Part shown: one piece after another, positions 53,702 to 63,063 of the stretch
Layout of the letters: each line of letters opens with the position of its first letter
Position numbering within the stretch: position 1 is the first letter of the stretch
Assembly: GCF_022760855.1 (NCBI RefSeq)
Contig: NZ_JAKTNR010000002.1
Span: 1 to 64,000, forward strand
Origin: Thermus albus
GTDB taxonomy: Bacteria > Deinococcota > Deinococci > Deinococcales > Thermaceae
DNA: 64,000 nt
Direction of reading: 5' to 3'
Notes under the pieces: generated by a model
What the model saw: the letters and a program-made list of their open reading frames with translations, nothing else
Database searches by the model: none
Told to the model about the DNA's origin: nothing
Program-made: the position numbers and the translations under genes

Positions 53702-53737
53702 ATCCTACCGCTGGAAGCGCTTCATGGAAACTTCCAT
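53702..53737 (-). promoter_or_regulatory. LacI-gene promoter with twin operator palindromes
   Basis: Minus-strand TTTCCA (53730-53725), 17-bp spacer, TAGGAT (53707-53702). GAAGCGCTTC (53714-53723), a perfect palindrome with a central CG-containing GCGC as in LacI-family sites, fills the spacer. ATGGAA-AC-TTCCAT (53724-53737) is a second palindrome directly beside it. Confidence 0.6.
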
Positions 53738-53780
53738 CCTTAGGATAGGGCAAGCCCCGGCCCTTTGCAAGAATGGGAGC

Positions 53781-54314
53781 ATGGCCTATGTGCTGTGGGC
53801 GTACCTGTTGGGTTCCTTGGTGGGAGGCCTCCTCTTCTTCCCCGAGGTGCGGGCCAAGGACCTTCCCGGGGGCTCTGGGGTTTACCGCCGAAAGGGCCCT
53901 TTGGCGGCCCTTTTGGTGGTGGTTTTTGACCTGGGGAAAGGGGCGCTGGCCGCCTGGCTGACCCCGCCGGAGTGGCGGGCCTGGGCGGCGGGGGCCGTGG
54001 TGGCGGGGCACAACTGGCCCCTTTTCTTCCGCTTCCGGGGCGGGGGTGGGATTGCGCCCTCCTTGGGCTACTTCCTGGCCTGGCTTCCCGGGGAAACCTT
54101 CCTGGCCACGGCCTTGGGCCTGGGGGTGGCGGGGGTCTACCACCTTCTTTACTGGGGGAGGCGCCGGAGGGGCATCTACCCCATTCCCTTTGGGGCCATC
54201 TTCGGGTACCTGGCCCTTTTGCTCCTGGCTTCCCCCGAGGGCAGGCTGGGGGCTTTCCTGGCGGCCCTTTTGGTGGGGCTCAGGGGCCTGCAAATCCTTA
54301 GGGGAAGATGGTAG
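53781..54314 (+). CDS. PlsY-like membrane acyltransferase homologue
   Basis: 177 aa, about five hydrophobic segments. Motifs follow PlsY (acylphosphate:glycerol-3-phosphate acyltransferase) but diverge: GHNWPLFFRFRGGGGIAPS has Gly where PlsY has the Lys of RGGKG, and the first loop reads KDLPGGSGVYRRKG. VFDLGKGALAAW matches motif 2. It may be a paralogue with changed substrate or activity. GGGAGC precedes the ATG; divergent from the LacI gene. Confidence 0.72.
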   Translation: MAYVLWAYLLGSLVGGLLFFPEVRAKDLPGGSGVYRRKGPLAALLVVVFDLGKGALAAWLTPPEWRAWAAGAVVAGHNWPLFFRFRGGGGIAPSLGYFLAWLPGETFLATALGLGVAGVYHLLYWGRRRRGIYPIPFGAIFGYLALLLLASPEGRLGAFLAALLVGLRGLQILRGRW

Positions 54315-54323
54315 CTTTAGGGC

Positions 54324-55118
54324 ATGAAGATCCTCCGGTTCCACGAGGGGCGTTGGGGCATACTGGAAGGGGAGCTGGTCCTGGAAACCGATGGCCCGGG
54401 GGGTAACCCCACGGGGAAGCGTTATGACCTGGCCGCGGTGCGCCTTCTGGTCCCGGCCACGCCCAGCAAGATCGTCTGCGTGGGGAGGAACTACCAGGAG
54501 CACATCCGGGAGATGGGCCACGACTTCGGCCAGGATCTGCCCAAGGAGCCGGGCCTGTTCCTGAAGGCCCCCAACAGCCTGGCCCACCCTGGTAACCCCC
54601 GGGACCCCTGGAACACGGGGGATGCTGTGCCCTACCCCTTCTTCACCCAGGAGCTCCATTACGAGGGGGAGCTGGCGGTGGTGATCGGGGACCGCATGCG
54701 GAACGTGCCCCCGGAAAAGGCCCTAGACCACGTGCTGGGCTACACCATCGCCGTGGACATCACCGCCCGGGATGCGCAGAAGCAGGACCTCCAGTGGGTC
54801 AGGGCCAAGAGCGCGGACAAGTTTTTGCCCCTAGGTCCTTGGATTGAGACGGATCTGGACCCCCAGAACACCTGGGTGCGCACCTACGTGAACGATGAGC
54901 TCCGCCAGGAAGGGCATACGTCCGCCATGATCTTTTCCGTGGCGGCGATTCTCTCGTACATCTCCAGCTTCATGACCTTGGAGCCCCTGGACGTGGTCCT
55001 CACGGGCACGCCGGAAGGGGTGGGGGCCCTTAGGCCTGGGGACCGGTTGGAGGTGGCCGTTGAGGGCATCGGCACCCTCCACACCCGGATCGGCCCTAGG
55101 GAGGAGCGCCCATGGTGA
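54324..55118 (+). CDS. Fumarylacetoacetate hydrolase-family protein
   Basis: 264 aa. [15 protein letters not shown], the metal-binding [11 protein letters not shown] and [14 protein letters not shown] are diagnostic. Members hydrolyse or decarboxylate beta-diketo acids (2-hydroxyhepta-diene-dioate isomerases, acylpyruvases). The exact substrate cannot be read. Overlaps the next gene by 7 bp. Confidence 0.88.
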   Translation: MKILRFHEGRWGILEGELVLETDGPGGNPTGKRYDLAAVRLLVPATPSKIVCVGRNYQEHIREMGHDFGQDLPKEPGLFLKAPNSLAHPGNPRDPWNTGDAVPYPFFTQELHYEGELAVVIGDRMRNVPPEKALDHVLGYTIAVDITARDAQKQDLQWVRAKSADKFLPLGPWIETDLDPQNTWVRTYVNDELRQEGHTSAMIFSVAAILSYISSFMTLEPLDVVLTGTPEGVGALRPGDRLEVAVEGIGTLHTRIGPREERPW

Positions 55119-56005
55119 AGGTCCTGGACCTCCACTTCCAGGGAGCGGAAAGGGTGATCGCCAGCTTCCTCCTGGAGTCCCAGGAGGGGCCAGTACTGAT
55201 CGAAACGGGGCCCGAGAGCACCTACCCCCGCCTCGAGGCGGCCCTAAGGCGGGAAGGGGTGGACCCCAAGGAGGTCCGCCACGTCTTCGTGACCCACATC
55301 CACCTGGACCACGCCGGGGCCGCCTGGCGGCTGGCCCAGCTGGGGGCCACGGTGTACGTGCACCCGCGGGGGGCCCCTCACCTGGTGGACCCCTCGAGGC
55401 TCCTGGCCTCCGCCGAGCGCATCTATGGGGCCATGCTGAAACCCCTTTGGGGAGAGCTTAAGGGTATTGCCCAGGCGCAGGTGCGGGCTTTGGCGGACGG
55501 GGAGGTGGTGAACCTAGGGGGGCTTAGGGTGCAGGCCCTGGAAACCCTGGGCCACGCCTCCCACCACCACGCCTACCTGGTGGATGAGCTCCTCTTTGCC
55601 GGGGACGTGGCCGGGGTGCGAATAGCCCCGGGGCCGGTCCTGCCCCCCACCCCGCCCCCCGACATCCACCTGGAAAGCTGGTATGCTTCTTTGGACCGCA
55701 TCCTGGCCCTGCGGCCAAAAACCCTTTACCTCACCCACTTTGGAGGGTATGGGGACGTGGAGGCCCACCTCCTGGCCCTAAGGGGTGTTTTGGAGGAGTG
55801 GGCGGGCTGGGTCCTGCACCGGCTCAAGGAGGGCCTTCCCCCGGAGGTGATGACGGAGCGTTTTGAGACCTACTGGCGGGAAGGCTTGCGGCGGGCCGGG
55901 GTGGGGGAGGAAGGGATAAAGCTTTACGAGCTGGCCGATCCCCCTTACATGAACCTGCAAGGCCTGGTGCGCTACTGGCAGAAGCACCATCCCGAGGCTC
56001 TTTAG
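55112..56005 (+). CDS. Metallo-beta-lactamase-fold hydrolase
   Basis: 297 aa. The metal motif is THIHLDHAG (His62, His64, Asp66, His67), then GHASHHH and the late Asp in FAGDVAG and His in YLTHFGG. Probably a thioester or glyoxalase-like hydrolase by family. Coupled to the FAH-family gene, which suggests a shared catabolic step. Confidence 0.88.
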   Translation: MVKVLDLHFQGAERVIASFLLESQEGPVLIETGPESTYPRLEAALRREGVDPKEVRHVFVTHIHLDHAGAAWRLAQLGATVYVHPRGAPHLVDPSRLLASAERIYGAMLKPLWGELKGIAQAQVRALADGEVVNLGGLRVQALETLGHASHHHAYLVDELLFAGDVAGVRIAPGPVLPPTPPPDIHLESWYASLDRILALRPKTLYLTHFGGYGDVEAHLLALRGVLEEWAGWVLHRLKEGLPPEVMTERFETYWREGLRRAGVGEEGIKLYELADPPYMNLQGLVRYWQKHHPEAL

Positions 56006-56006
56006 T

Positions 56007-56897
56007 ATGGAGGGGCGCGGGTTTTCCACCCCCTTTCCTTTAGGCCGGCCTGCGCGCATGGCGGTCTTGGCCTCGGGCCGGGGGACCAACCTGGAGGCCC
56101 TCCTCGAGGCCTTTCCGCCCGGAAACCCCTGGGGGGAGGTGGTGCTGGTCCTCTCCGACAACCCGGAGGCCTACGCGCTGAGGCGGGCTGGGAGCCGGGG
56201 GGTGGAGGCGCTGGCCATCCCCTGGCGGGGGCGGAGGGCCTTTGAGGGGGAGGCCTTGGCCCTCTTGCAGGCCAGGCGCATTGACCTGGTGCTCCTGGCC
56301 GGGTTCATGCGCCTCCTTTCCCCTGGTTTTGTGGAGGCCTGGTACGGGCGGCTTTTGAACATCCACCCTTCCCTTCTTCCCGACTACCCGGGGCTAAACG
56401 TGCACCGGCGGGTCCTCATGGCGGGAGAGAAGGAAACGGGCTCCACGGTGCACTTCGTGGACCAGGGCATGGACACCGGCCCCATCGTCCTGCAGGGCCG
56501 GGTGCCCATCCTGCCCGGGGACACCCCGGAGGCCTTGGAAAGACGGGTGCTTTTCCTGGAACACCGCCTCTATCCCCAGGCGGTGCGGCTTGTCCTCCTG
56601 GGGCTTGCCTTCCCGCCCCCCGAGGAAGGGGAGCTCGCCCCTTGGTTCCGGGGTCTGCCCCCTCGGCAAAGGCCCCTTTACCTGCGGGCGTATGCCCTTC
56701 TTAAGGCCTGGGGACAGGAGGCCATAGCGCTATGGGCCTTCCAGGGCCAAGGAGGCGAGTGGGGAAGAGGGGCCTTTTTGGCCGCCCACCTTTTGGCGGA
56801 GGACCATCCTGCCCTGCGCCGGGAGCTCGCCACCCTGCCTGAGGAGGTCCGGCTTCAGGTGGAAAAGACGCTGACCCGGGTAGAATCTTCCCCATGA
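56007..56897 (+). CDS. purN: Phosphoribosylglycinamide formyltransferase with C-terminal extension
   Basis: 296 aa. Residues about 15-205 are PurN: LASGRGTNLEALL, the catalytic NIHPSLLPDYPG and GSTVHFVDQGMDTGPI. It formylates GAR in purine synthesis. The remaining 90 residues are an extra helical domain not found in the usual 190-215 aa enzyme. ATG at 56007 or an internal one at 56058. Coupled to purD (ATGA). Confidence 0.93.
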   Translation: MEGRGFSTPFPLGRPARMAVLASGRGTNLEALLEAFPPGNPWGEVVLVLSDNPEAYALRRAGSRGVEALAIPWRGRRAFEGEALALLQARRIDLVLLAGFMRLLSPGFVEAWYGRLLNIHPSLLPDYPGLNVHRRVLMAGEKETGSTVHFVDQGMDTGPIVLQGRVPILPGDTPEALERRVLFLEHRLYPQAVRLVLLGLAFPPPEEGELAPWFRGLPPRQRPLYLRAYALLKAWGQEAIALWAFQGQGGEWGRGAFLAAHLLAEDHPALRRELATLPEEVRLQVEKTLTRVESSP

Positions 56898-58141
56898 AGG
56901 TGCTGGTGGTGGGCTCGGGGGGACGGGAGCACGCCCTCCTTTGGAAGGCGGCGCAAAGCCCCTTGGCGGACAGGCTTTACGCCGCCCCTGGCAATGCCGG
57001 GATGGCGGCTTTGGCGGAGCTGGTGCCTTGGCATGGGGACGTGGAGGCCCTGGCGGACTGGGCCTTGAACGAGGGGATAGACCTCACCCTGGTGGGTCCC
57101 GAGGCCCCTTTGGTGGAGGGGATCGCCGATGCCTTCCAAAGGCGGGGCCTTCTCGTCTTCGGCCCCACGCAGAAGGCGGCCATGATTGAGGGCTCCAAGG
57201 CCTTTGCCAAGGCCCTTATGGAGCGCTACGGCATTCCCACGGCCCGGTTTAGGGTTTTCCAGGACCCCCTTTCGGCCCTGGAGTACGTGGAGGAAGTGGG
57301 GGTACCCATCGTGGTCAAGGACTCGGGGCTGGCGGCGGGGAAGGGGGTGACGGTGGCCTTTGACCTCCACACCGCTAAACAAGCGGTGTCCAACATCCTT
57401 TCGGGACCCGAGGGGGGCGAGGTGGTCATCGAGGAATACCTGGAGGGGGAGGAGGCCACGGTTCTCGCCCTCACCGATGGGGAGGCCATCCTTCCCCTTT
57501 TGCCCTCCCAGGACCACAAGCGGCTTCTGGATGGGGACCAAGGACCCATGACCGGGGGGATGGGGGCGGTGGCCCCCTATCCCATGGGTTCGGAAACCCT
57601 GCGGCGGGTGGAGGAGGAGATCCTGAAACCCCTGGTCCAGGGCTTGCGGGCCGAGGGTGTGGTCTACCGCGGGGTGGTCTACGCTGGCCTCATGTTGACC
57701 CGGGAAGGGCCCAAGGTGTTGGAGTTTAACGCCCGCTTCGGCGACCCCGAGGCCCAAGCCCTTTTACCCCTTTTGCAAAACGATCTGGTGGAGCTGGCCC
57801 TAAGGGTGGCCGAGGGGCGGCTTAAGGGGACGGAGCTTTCCTGGCGGGAAGGGGCCTCGGCCTGCGTGGTCCTGGCGGCACCCGGCTACCCGGAAAACCC
57901 CAGGAAGGGGATTCCCCTGCATGTGCCCGAGCCGCCGGAAGGGGTCTTGGTCTTCCATGCGGGGACCCGGTGGGAAGGGGGTAAGTTGGTGAGCGCTGGG
58001 GGACGGGTTTTGAACGTGGTGGGGTTGGGCCAGGACCTGGAGGAGGCCTTGGGGCGGGCCTATGCCTTCATCCCCCAGGTGGGTTTCCCTGGGGCCCAGT
58101 ACCGCAAGGACATCGGCCAGAAGGCCCTGAGACGGCGCTGA
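56894..58141 (+). CDS. purD: Phosphoribosylamine-glycine ligase
   Basis: 415 aa, standard GARS length. MKVLVVGSGGREHALLWK at the start, the ATP-grasp segment with VKDSGLAAGKGVTVAFD, and EFNARFGDPEAQ are all intact. It makes GAR, the substrate of the PurN encoded just before it. Convergent with the exonuclease fusion gene; 15 bp separate them. Confidence 0.96.
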   Translation: MKVLVVGSGGREHALLWKAAQSPLADRLYAAPGNAGMAALAELVPWHGDVEALADWALNEGIDLTLVGPEAPLVEGIADAFQRRGLLVFGPTQKAAMIEGSKAFAKALMERYGIPTARFRVFQDPLSALEYVEEVGVPIVVKDSGLAAGKGVTVAFDLHTAKQAVSNILSGPEGGEVVIEEYLEGEEATVLALTDGEAILPLLPSQDHKRLLDGDQGPMTGGMGAVAPYPMGSETLRRVEEEILKPLVQGLRAEGVVYRGVVYAGLMLTREGPKVLEFNARFGDPEAQALLPLLQNDLVELALRVAEGRLKGTELSWREGASACVVLAAPGYPENPRKGIPLHVPEPPEGVLVFHAGTRWEGGKLVSAGGRVLNVVGLGQDLEEALGRAYAFIPQVGFPGAQYRKDIGQKALRRR

Positions 58142-58156
58142 TCCCTCCACCGGGGC

Positions 58157-60055
58157 TTAGTATTGCAGTTTGGCCAGGGGCAGCTTGGCGCAGGCCTCGA
58201 GGGTCCTCCCCAGGGTGCGGTACCCTTTGGCCTTAAGAAGGGGAACCATCCGGGCAAAGACCTCGGCGGTCATGAGGGCGTCCCCCAAGGCGGTGTGCCG
58301 CCCCACCACCGGCACCCCGAAGCGTTCCGCCAAGGCTTCCAAACGGTGGTCCTTTAGGTCGGGGAAGAGGAGGTGGGAAAGGAGCAGGGTGTCCACCAGG
58401 GGGGGTTGATGAATCCCCACCCGCCGCAAAAAGGCCATGTCAAAGGCTCCGTTGTGGGCCAGGAGGACGCTATCCTCCAAAAAGGCGCGGAAGGCGGGAA
58501 GGACCTCTTCCAGCCGGGGCTTGCCCTTCAGCATCTCCCAGGTTAGCCCGTGCACCTGGCTGGAAGCCTTGGGGATGGGCCGGCCGGGGTCCACCAGGGC
58601 CTCAAAAACCTCCTGGCGGAGCACCCTTTGCCCTAAAACGTGCACCCCTCCCAAGGCGATGATGGCGTCCTTTTCCGGGTCCAAGCCCGTGGTTTCCAGG
58701 TCAAAGGCCGTGTAGAGGAGGCCCTCTATGGGGGCTTCCTCCAGTTCCTCCGGGACTTGGAGGAGGGTAAGGTCAAAGACCACGGCCCTGGGAGGGGGAC
58801 CTTCCTGGGCGGGAAGCCTAGGGGCTTCCCGTGCGGGAAGGAGGAGGTGGAGGCGAAAGGCCTCCTTCCAGGCGCTTCCCCCCGAGCGCCCGGCGGCTTC
58901 CTCGAGCAGGGGAGGCAACCGGACGCCCCCACCCCCTTCCGGGAGGGTTAGGGTGAGGTGAAGGAAGCCATCCTTCCGCCTGGCTTCCAAGAAGGCTTCC
59001 TCTACCTCCTCGAGGGCCTCCGCCAAGCCCCGGGCCAAGGCGTAGGTGTCCGCCAACACCAGAAGCCCCTTGGCCCCCTCCTCCAGGGAGAAGCCGGGGG
59101 CGATGCCTGCCTCTCGCTCCAGCGTCTCTAGGAGGAGAGGAAGGAGGTCCTCCGCCAGTACCTCCGCCGCCTGGGGTGGGGGCCTCCAGGAGGCGAGGAG
59201 CTGGCCAAGCTCTTCCGCAGTGGCCTTAGCAGTGTTCAGGAGGGCTTGGAGGCGGGGGGTTTGCACCTCCAGGTGCAGCACCTCCACCAAGGCCTTCAGC
59301 CCCGCCAGTTTGTCCCGCAGTTGGTGAAGGAGCTTTCCCTCCAGAGCCCCTTCCTCTTTGGCCCCTTCCAGGAGAACCAGGTACCCCTCGTCGCCCTCCA
59401 GGGGCACCACCTGAAGCCACAAGGCCCCCTTCGGTCCCTGGGTAAGAAAGCGCTCTTCGGGAAGGCTTAGGGCATGGACCCAAAGCCCCCGGTCCAAAAG
59501 GCCCAGGAGGCTTTTGCCCACCCCCAGGCCCTCCCCCAGAAGCCCCCGGGCGGCGGGGTTATAGAGGAGGACCTGGCCCTTGGGGTTGGCCAGGATCACC
59601 CCTTGGGGCAGGTGGGCGATGAGAAGGGCCAGCTTCTTGCGCTCTTCTTCCACGAGGGTCTTGGCCTCGGCGATCCGGGCGGCCACCTCCCGTTCCAAGG
59701 CCTCCTTTTCCTGAGCCAGGCGGTTGATGAGGTCCGCAAGGGCCTGAAGCTCAAAAGGACCCCGGGGGCGAAGGCGGTGGCCTGGGTTGCTTAGGATCAC
59801 CTCCGCCTCCTGCCCCAGGGCCCGGGTGGCCGCCAGGTAGCCGAGAAACACGGGATAGAGCAAGGCTCCCAGCACCAGGACGAAAAGAAACCCCACGAAA
59901 AGGAGTGCAGGAATCCTGGCCTGGACCAGACGGAGGAACTCCCGGGCTAGGGCCTCCTCCCCTTGGAGAAGGAGAAATAGCCCCAAGGCCACCGTACCTC
60001 CCACCAGGAGGAGGCCGAGGAACAGGGCGCCCAAGAAGCGGAGGGCTTCCCTCAT
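58157..60055 (-). CDS. Membrane PAS / degenerate histidine kinase fused to DEDDh exonuclease
   Basis: 632 aa. Two membrane segments (about 6-30, 49-72), a HAMP-like and coiled region (75-145), PAS (145-230), then a kinase-like part. The latter keeps an H-box-like HQLRDKLAGL (His244), but its ATPase half lacks the N-box and glycine boxes. Residues about 445-625 are a DnaQ-type 3'-5' exonuclease: FDLETTG (Asp452, Glu454), HNGAFD (Asp539), and HTALGD (His587, Asp592), all five catalytic residues present. So a likely inactive or receive-only kinase is joined to an active-looking nuclease. Overlaps the receiver gene by 4 bp. Confidence 0.85.
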   Translation of the reverse strand: MREALRFLGALFLGLLLVGGTVALGLFLLLQGEEALAREFLRLVQARIPALLFVGFLFVLVLGALLYPVFLGYLAATRALGQEAEVILSNPGHRLRPRGPFELQALADLINRLAQEKEALEREVAARIAEAKTLVEEERKKLALLIAHLPQGVILANPKGQVLLYNPAARGLLGEGLGVGKSLLGLLDRGLWVHALSLPEERFLTQGPKGALWLQVVPLEGDEGYLVLLEGAKEEGALEGKLLHQLRDKLAGLKALVEVLHLEVQTPRLQALLNTAKATAEELGQLLASWRPPPQAAEVLAEDLLPLLLETLEREAGIAPGFSLEEGAKGLLVLADTYALARGLAEALEEVEEAFLEARRKDGFLHLTLTLPEGGGGVRLPPLLEEAAGRSGGSAWKEAFRLHLLLPAREAPRLPAQEGPPPRAVVFDLTLLQVPEELEEAPIEGLLYTAFDLETTGLDPEKDAIIALGGVHVLGQRVLRQEVFEALVDPGRPIPKASSQVHGLTWEMLKGKPRLEEVLPAFRAFLEDSVLLAHNGAFDMAFLRRVGIHQPPLVDTLLLSHLLFPDLKDHRLEALAERFGVPVVGRHTALGDALMTAEVFARMVPLLKAKGYRTLGRTLEACAKLPLAKLQY

Positions 60056-60408
60056 CCTTTTACCAGCCTTTCCACTTGGGAAAGAAGGTCCTGGGTGGCG
60101 AAGGGCTTGGCCATGAAGGCCTCGGCCCCCAGGGCCAGGGCCTTGGCCCGGTCCGCCTCCTGCCCCCGGGCGGTGAGGACCAGAACCTTGGGCCTTTGCG
60201 GTAGGGTTTTGGCCTTTTCCAGCACGGCAAAGCCATCCAGGCCCGGAAGCATGAGGTCCAGCACCAGGAGGTCACAGGCCTCCTGCTCCAGGGCTTTTAA
60301 GGCTTCCTCTCCCGTGCGGGCCAGGACCACCTCGTACCCGGCCCTCTTCAGGAGGAACTCCAGGGGTACCAGGATGCTTTCCTCATCGTCCACCACCAGG
60401 ATTCTCAT
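60052..60408 (-). CDS. Stand-alone response regulator receiver (CheY-like)
   Basis: 118 aa, a receiver only: Asp7 and Asp8, phosphoacceptor Asp51 (LVLDLMLPG), and Lys in FMAKPF. No output domain. It overlaps the kinase gene by 26 bp and the exonuclease fusion by 4 bp, so it very likely relays between those two proteins. Confidence 0.92.
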   Translation of the reverse strand: MRILVVDDEESILVPLEFLLKRAGYEVVLARTGEEALKALEQEACDLLVLDLMLPGLDGFAVLEKAKTLPQRPKVLVLTARGQEADRAKALALGAEAFMAKPFATQDLLSQVERLVKG

Positions 60409-62890
60409 GGCTCACCTCCAAAGGCAGGGTGAAGGCGAAGGATCCTCCTTGCCTGTTTTCCAGCCATATCCGTCCTCCCAAGCCTTCCACCAGCCTGCGG
60501 GCTAGGAAAAGCCCCAGGCCCGTGCCGCCAGAGAAGCTCTGAAAGGGTTCGAACACCAGGGCCCTGGCCTCCTGGGGTACCCCAGGTCCGTCGTCTTGGA
60601 TGCGGAAAAGGGCTTCCTGACCCGTGCGGGCAAGCTCGAGGCGCACCCGGCTTCGGGCGTGGCGCAGGGCGTTGTGCAGGAGGTTTAGGAGCACCTGGAG
60701 TACCCGGTCGCGGTCGGTGAGGGTTTCCACCCTCACCAGCTGGCTTTCCATTGTAATCCCCCTTTCCCGGGCCAGGGGTTCCACCAAGGCCAAGGCCTCC
60801 TCCGCCAGGGCCTTAAGGTCGGTGGGGCTCCTGGCCAAAGGCACCCCGGCTTGCAAGCGGGTGTAGGCCAAGACCTCCTCCACCAGGCGGGAAAGGCGGG
60901 CAGCTTCCTTGGCCAGAAGGGCGGTGAAGCGGCGCCTTTCCTCCTCGCTGAGGTCGGGGTTGGCCTCGAGGATCTCCGCCAAGGCCCGCACCGCGGTGAG
61001 GGGGGTCTTGAGCTCGTGGGAGACGGCGGCCAGGATCTCGTCCTTGGCCTGGTCCAAGGCCTTTAGGCGTTCGTAGGCCTCGGAAAGCTCCCGCTTGGCC
61101 TCCTCCAACGCCCGGGCGTAGGCCCGCACCTCCCGCGACTCCCGAGCGGCTTCCTCCAGAAGGGCTTCAAAGGGGGAAGGGGTCTCGGGAGCCTCCCGGG
61201 TGGCGGAAAGGAGAAGGAGCCTGGCGGTGGCGGGGCCCACCGCGGCGGAAAGCCAGGACTCCGCCAGGGCCACGGCCTGGGGGCCGGAAAGGGTCTTGGC
61301 TTCCTCCCGGAAGGCCTTTTCCGCCTCTGGGCCCAAGACCCGGCCCACCAAGGCGGCCAGCTCCCCGAGTTCCCCGGTGCGCCCCTCAGGGGCAGGGCCT
61401 TTCCGGGTGAAGAGGGAAACCCCCACCGCAAGGGCCAGGTTCAGCCCCACGCTGGCGAGAAAACCATGGGTTATGGGGTCAAGGCCTTGGAGGCCCAAAA
61501 GCCCTTCGGGGTGCAGGAGGGGATGCGGACCCTCCAGAAACCCTTTGGGGAGCCAGCCAGAGCGGGCCAAGGCGGGCAGGAAGAGGGTATAGGTCCAAAG
61601 GGCCATTCCTCCCAGGAGGCCGGCCAGGGCTCCTTGGGGGGTGGCTCCCTTCCAGAAGAGCCCCAAGAGCCCCGCTGGGGCCAGCTGGGCCACGGCCACA
61701 AAGGAGATGAGGCCCATGGCCACCAGGGCATAGGCCTCTCCTGCCAGGCGGAAGTAGAGGTAGGCCAAGAGCATTACCAGAAAGATGGCAAGCCGCCGCC
61801 AGGCCAGAAGGCTGCCTAGGGCCTTCCGGCGCAGGAGCAGGGGGGAGAGGAGGTGGTTGGAGATGAGGATGGAGAGGGCCAGGCTTTCCACCACCACCAT
61901 GGCGGTAGCGGCAGAGACACCTCCTAGAAAGGCAAAAAGCGCAAGCTCCTGTCTTCCCAGCGCCAAGGGTAGGGCCAGCACGTAGAGGTCGGGGTGTTCC
62001 TGGGGCAAGAGGAGCCTTCCCCAAAGGGCCAGGGGAACCACGGGCAGGTTAATGAGCAAAAGGTAGAAGGGAAAAAGCCACGCGGCCAAGCGCAGGTGCT
62101 CGGGGTTGGTGTTCTCCACCACGCTCACGTGGAACTGCCGGGGGAGGAAGAGAAAGGCCAGGCCAGAGAGGAGGACCAGGCTCACCCAGGCGAGATGACC
62201 GGCGAGTCCCTCAGGGGGCCGGAGGAGGGGTAGGAGTTCGGGGGCCTGGTAGGCGTGGGGGAAGGGGTTTCCCAGCCAAAGGAGCACGACCCCGCCCACG
62301 GTGAGAAAGGCCAGGAGCTTCACCCAGGATTCAAAGGCCACCGCCAGCACCAGCCCCGGGTGCTTTTCCGAGGGGTCCAGGTGCCGGGTGCCGAAGAGGA
62401 TGGCGAATAGGGCCAGGAGCAAGGCGGTGGGGAGGGCCACGTCGCCTATGGGTTCCTTCCCCCCGCTTAGGAAGAGAAAGCCTTGGGCAATGGCCTTGAG
62501 CTGAAGAGCCAGGTAGGGCAACAGGCCTACCACCAGAAAAAGGGCGGTGAGGGGACCGAGCGCCCCAGGCCCATAGCGGAGGAAAAAGAAGTCGGCCCAG
62601 GAGGTTAGGCGGTGGGTGCGGGCCAGCGCCAAAAGCTTGCCGTGCAGAAAAGGCCAAAGGACCAGGACCAGGGTAGGGCCCAAGTAGATGGCCAAAAAGC
62701 CCATGCCCTCCGTGGCTGCCCGGCCTACACTTCCGAAAAAGGTCCAGGCGGTAGCATAGACGGCCAGGGAAAAAGTGTAAGCGTGGGCGCTTTGGGCGAA
62801 GGCTCTGCCCTGGCCCTCCCCCCAAAGGGCCACCAAAAATAGGGAGGCCAGGTAGAGGAAAAGGATCAGGAGAACCCAAAGAGCGCTCAT
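60383..62890 (-). CDS. Sodium/solute symporter-histidine kinase fusion (CbrA/CrbS-like)
   Basis: 835 aa. Residues about 1-490 are an SSS-family transporter-like domain with around 13 hydrophobic segments. A linker helix leads to HisKA with AVSHELKTPLTAV (His625), N-box NLLHNALRH (Asn740), DDGPGVP and GTGLGLFLARRL, so the kinase is complete. Proteins of this plan (CbrA, CrbS) sense small nutrients such as acetate or amino acids in other bacteria. The ligand here is unknown. Overlaps its neighbours on both sides. Confidence 0.9.
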   Translation of the reverse strand: MSALWVLLILFLYLASLFLVALWGEGQGRAFAQSAHAYTFSLAVYATAWTFFGSVGRAATEGMGFLAIYLGPTLVLVLWPFLHGKLLALARTHRLTSWADFFFLRYGPGALGPLTALFLVVGLLPYLALQLKAIAQGFLFLSGGKEPIGDVALPTALLLALFAILFGTRHLDPSEKHPGLVLAVAFESWVKLLAFLTVGGVVLLWLGNPFPHAYQAPELLPLLRPPEGLAGHLAWVSLVLLSGLAFLFLPRQFHVSVVENTNPEHLRLAAWLFPFYLLLINLPVVPLALWGRLLLPQEHPDLYVLALPLALGRQELALFAFLGGVSAATAMVVVESLALSILISNHLLSPLLLRRKALGSLLAWRRLAIFLVMLLAYLYFRLAGEAYALVAMGLISFVAVAQLAPAGLLGLFWKGATPQGALAGLLGGMALWTYTLFLPALARSGWLPKGFLEGPHPLLHPEGLLGLQGLDPITHGFLASVGLNLALAVGVSLFTRKGPAPEGRTGELGELAALVGRVLGPEAEKAFREEAKTLSGPQAVALAESWLSAAVGPATARLLLLSATREAPETPSPFEALLEEAARESREVRAYARALEEAKRELSEAYERLKALDQAKDEILAAVSHELKTPLTAVRALAEILEANPDLSEEERRRFTALLAKEAARLSRLVEEVLAYTRLQAGVPLARSPTDLKALAEEALALVEPLARERGITMESQLVRVETLTDRDRVLQVLLNLLHNALRHARSRVRLELARTGQEALFRIQDDGPGVPQEARALVFEPFQSFSGGTGLGLFLARRLVEGLGGRIWLENRQGGSFAFTLPLEVSHENPGGGR

Positions 62891-63063
62891 GGCTTACGGT
62901 AGAGCAAGTAGGCCAGGAGGATGACCAGGCTCCAGGCCAAGAAGAGGTAAAGGTACAGAAGGGGGAGCCCCCAAGACCCCTTTCCCCCTAAGGGAAAGAG
63001 GCCTAGGGGAGGGGTAAAGAGGGTCAAAGCCAGGAGGAAGAGGGCCAGAGCTCTTTCCTTCAT
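62887..63063 (-). CDS. Small two-segment membrane protein (DUF3311-like)
   Basis: 58 aa. It starts at ATG 63063, overlapping the DUF294 gene stop (TGATG), and its stop overlaps the symporter-kinase start (ATGA). It has two hydrophobic segments (about 5-22 and 31-54), and the pattern LFTPPLGLF, then GLPLLYLYLFLAW and YLLYRK, resembles DUF3311 and similar small partners of SSS transporters. It may be an accessory subunit of the sensor. Confidence 0.72.
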   Translation of the reverse strand: MKERALALFLLALTLFTPPLGLFPLGGKGSWGLPLLYLYLFLAWSLVILLAYLLYRKP

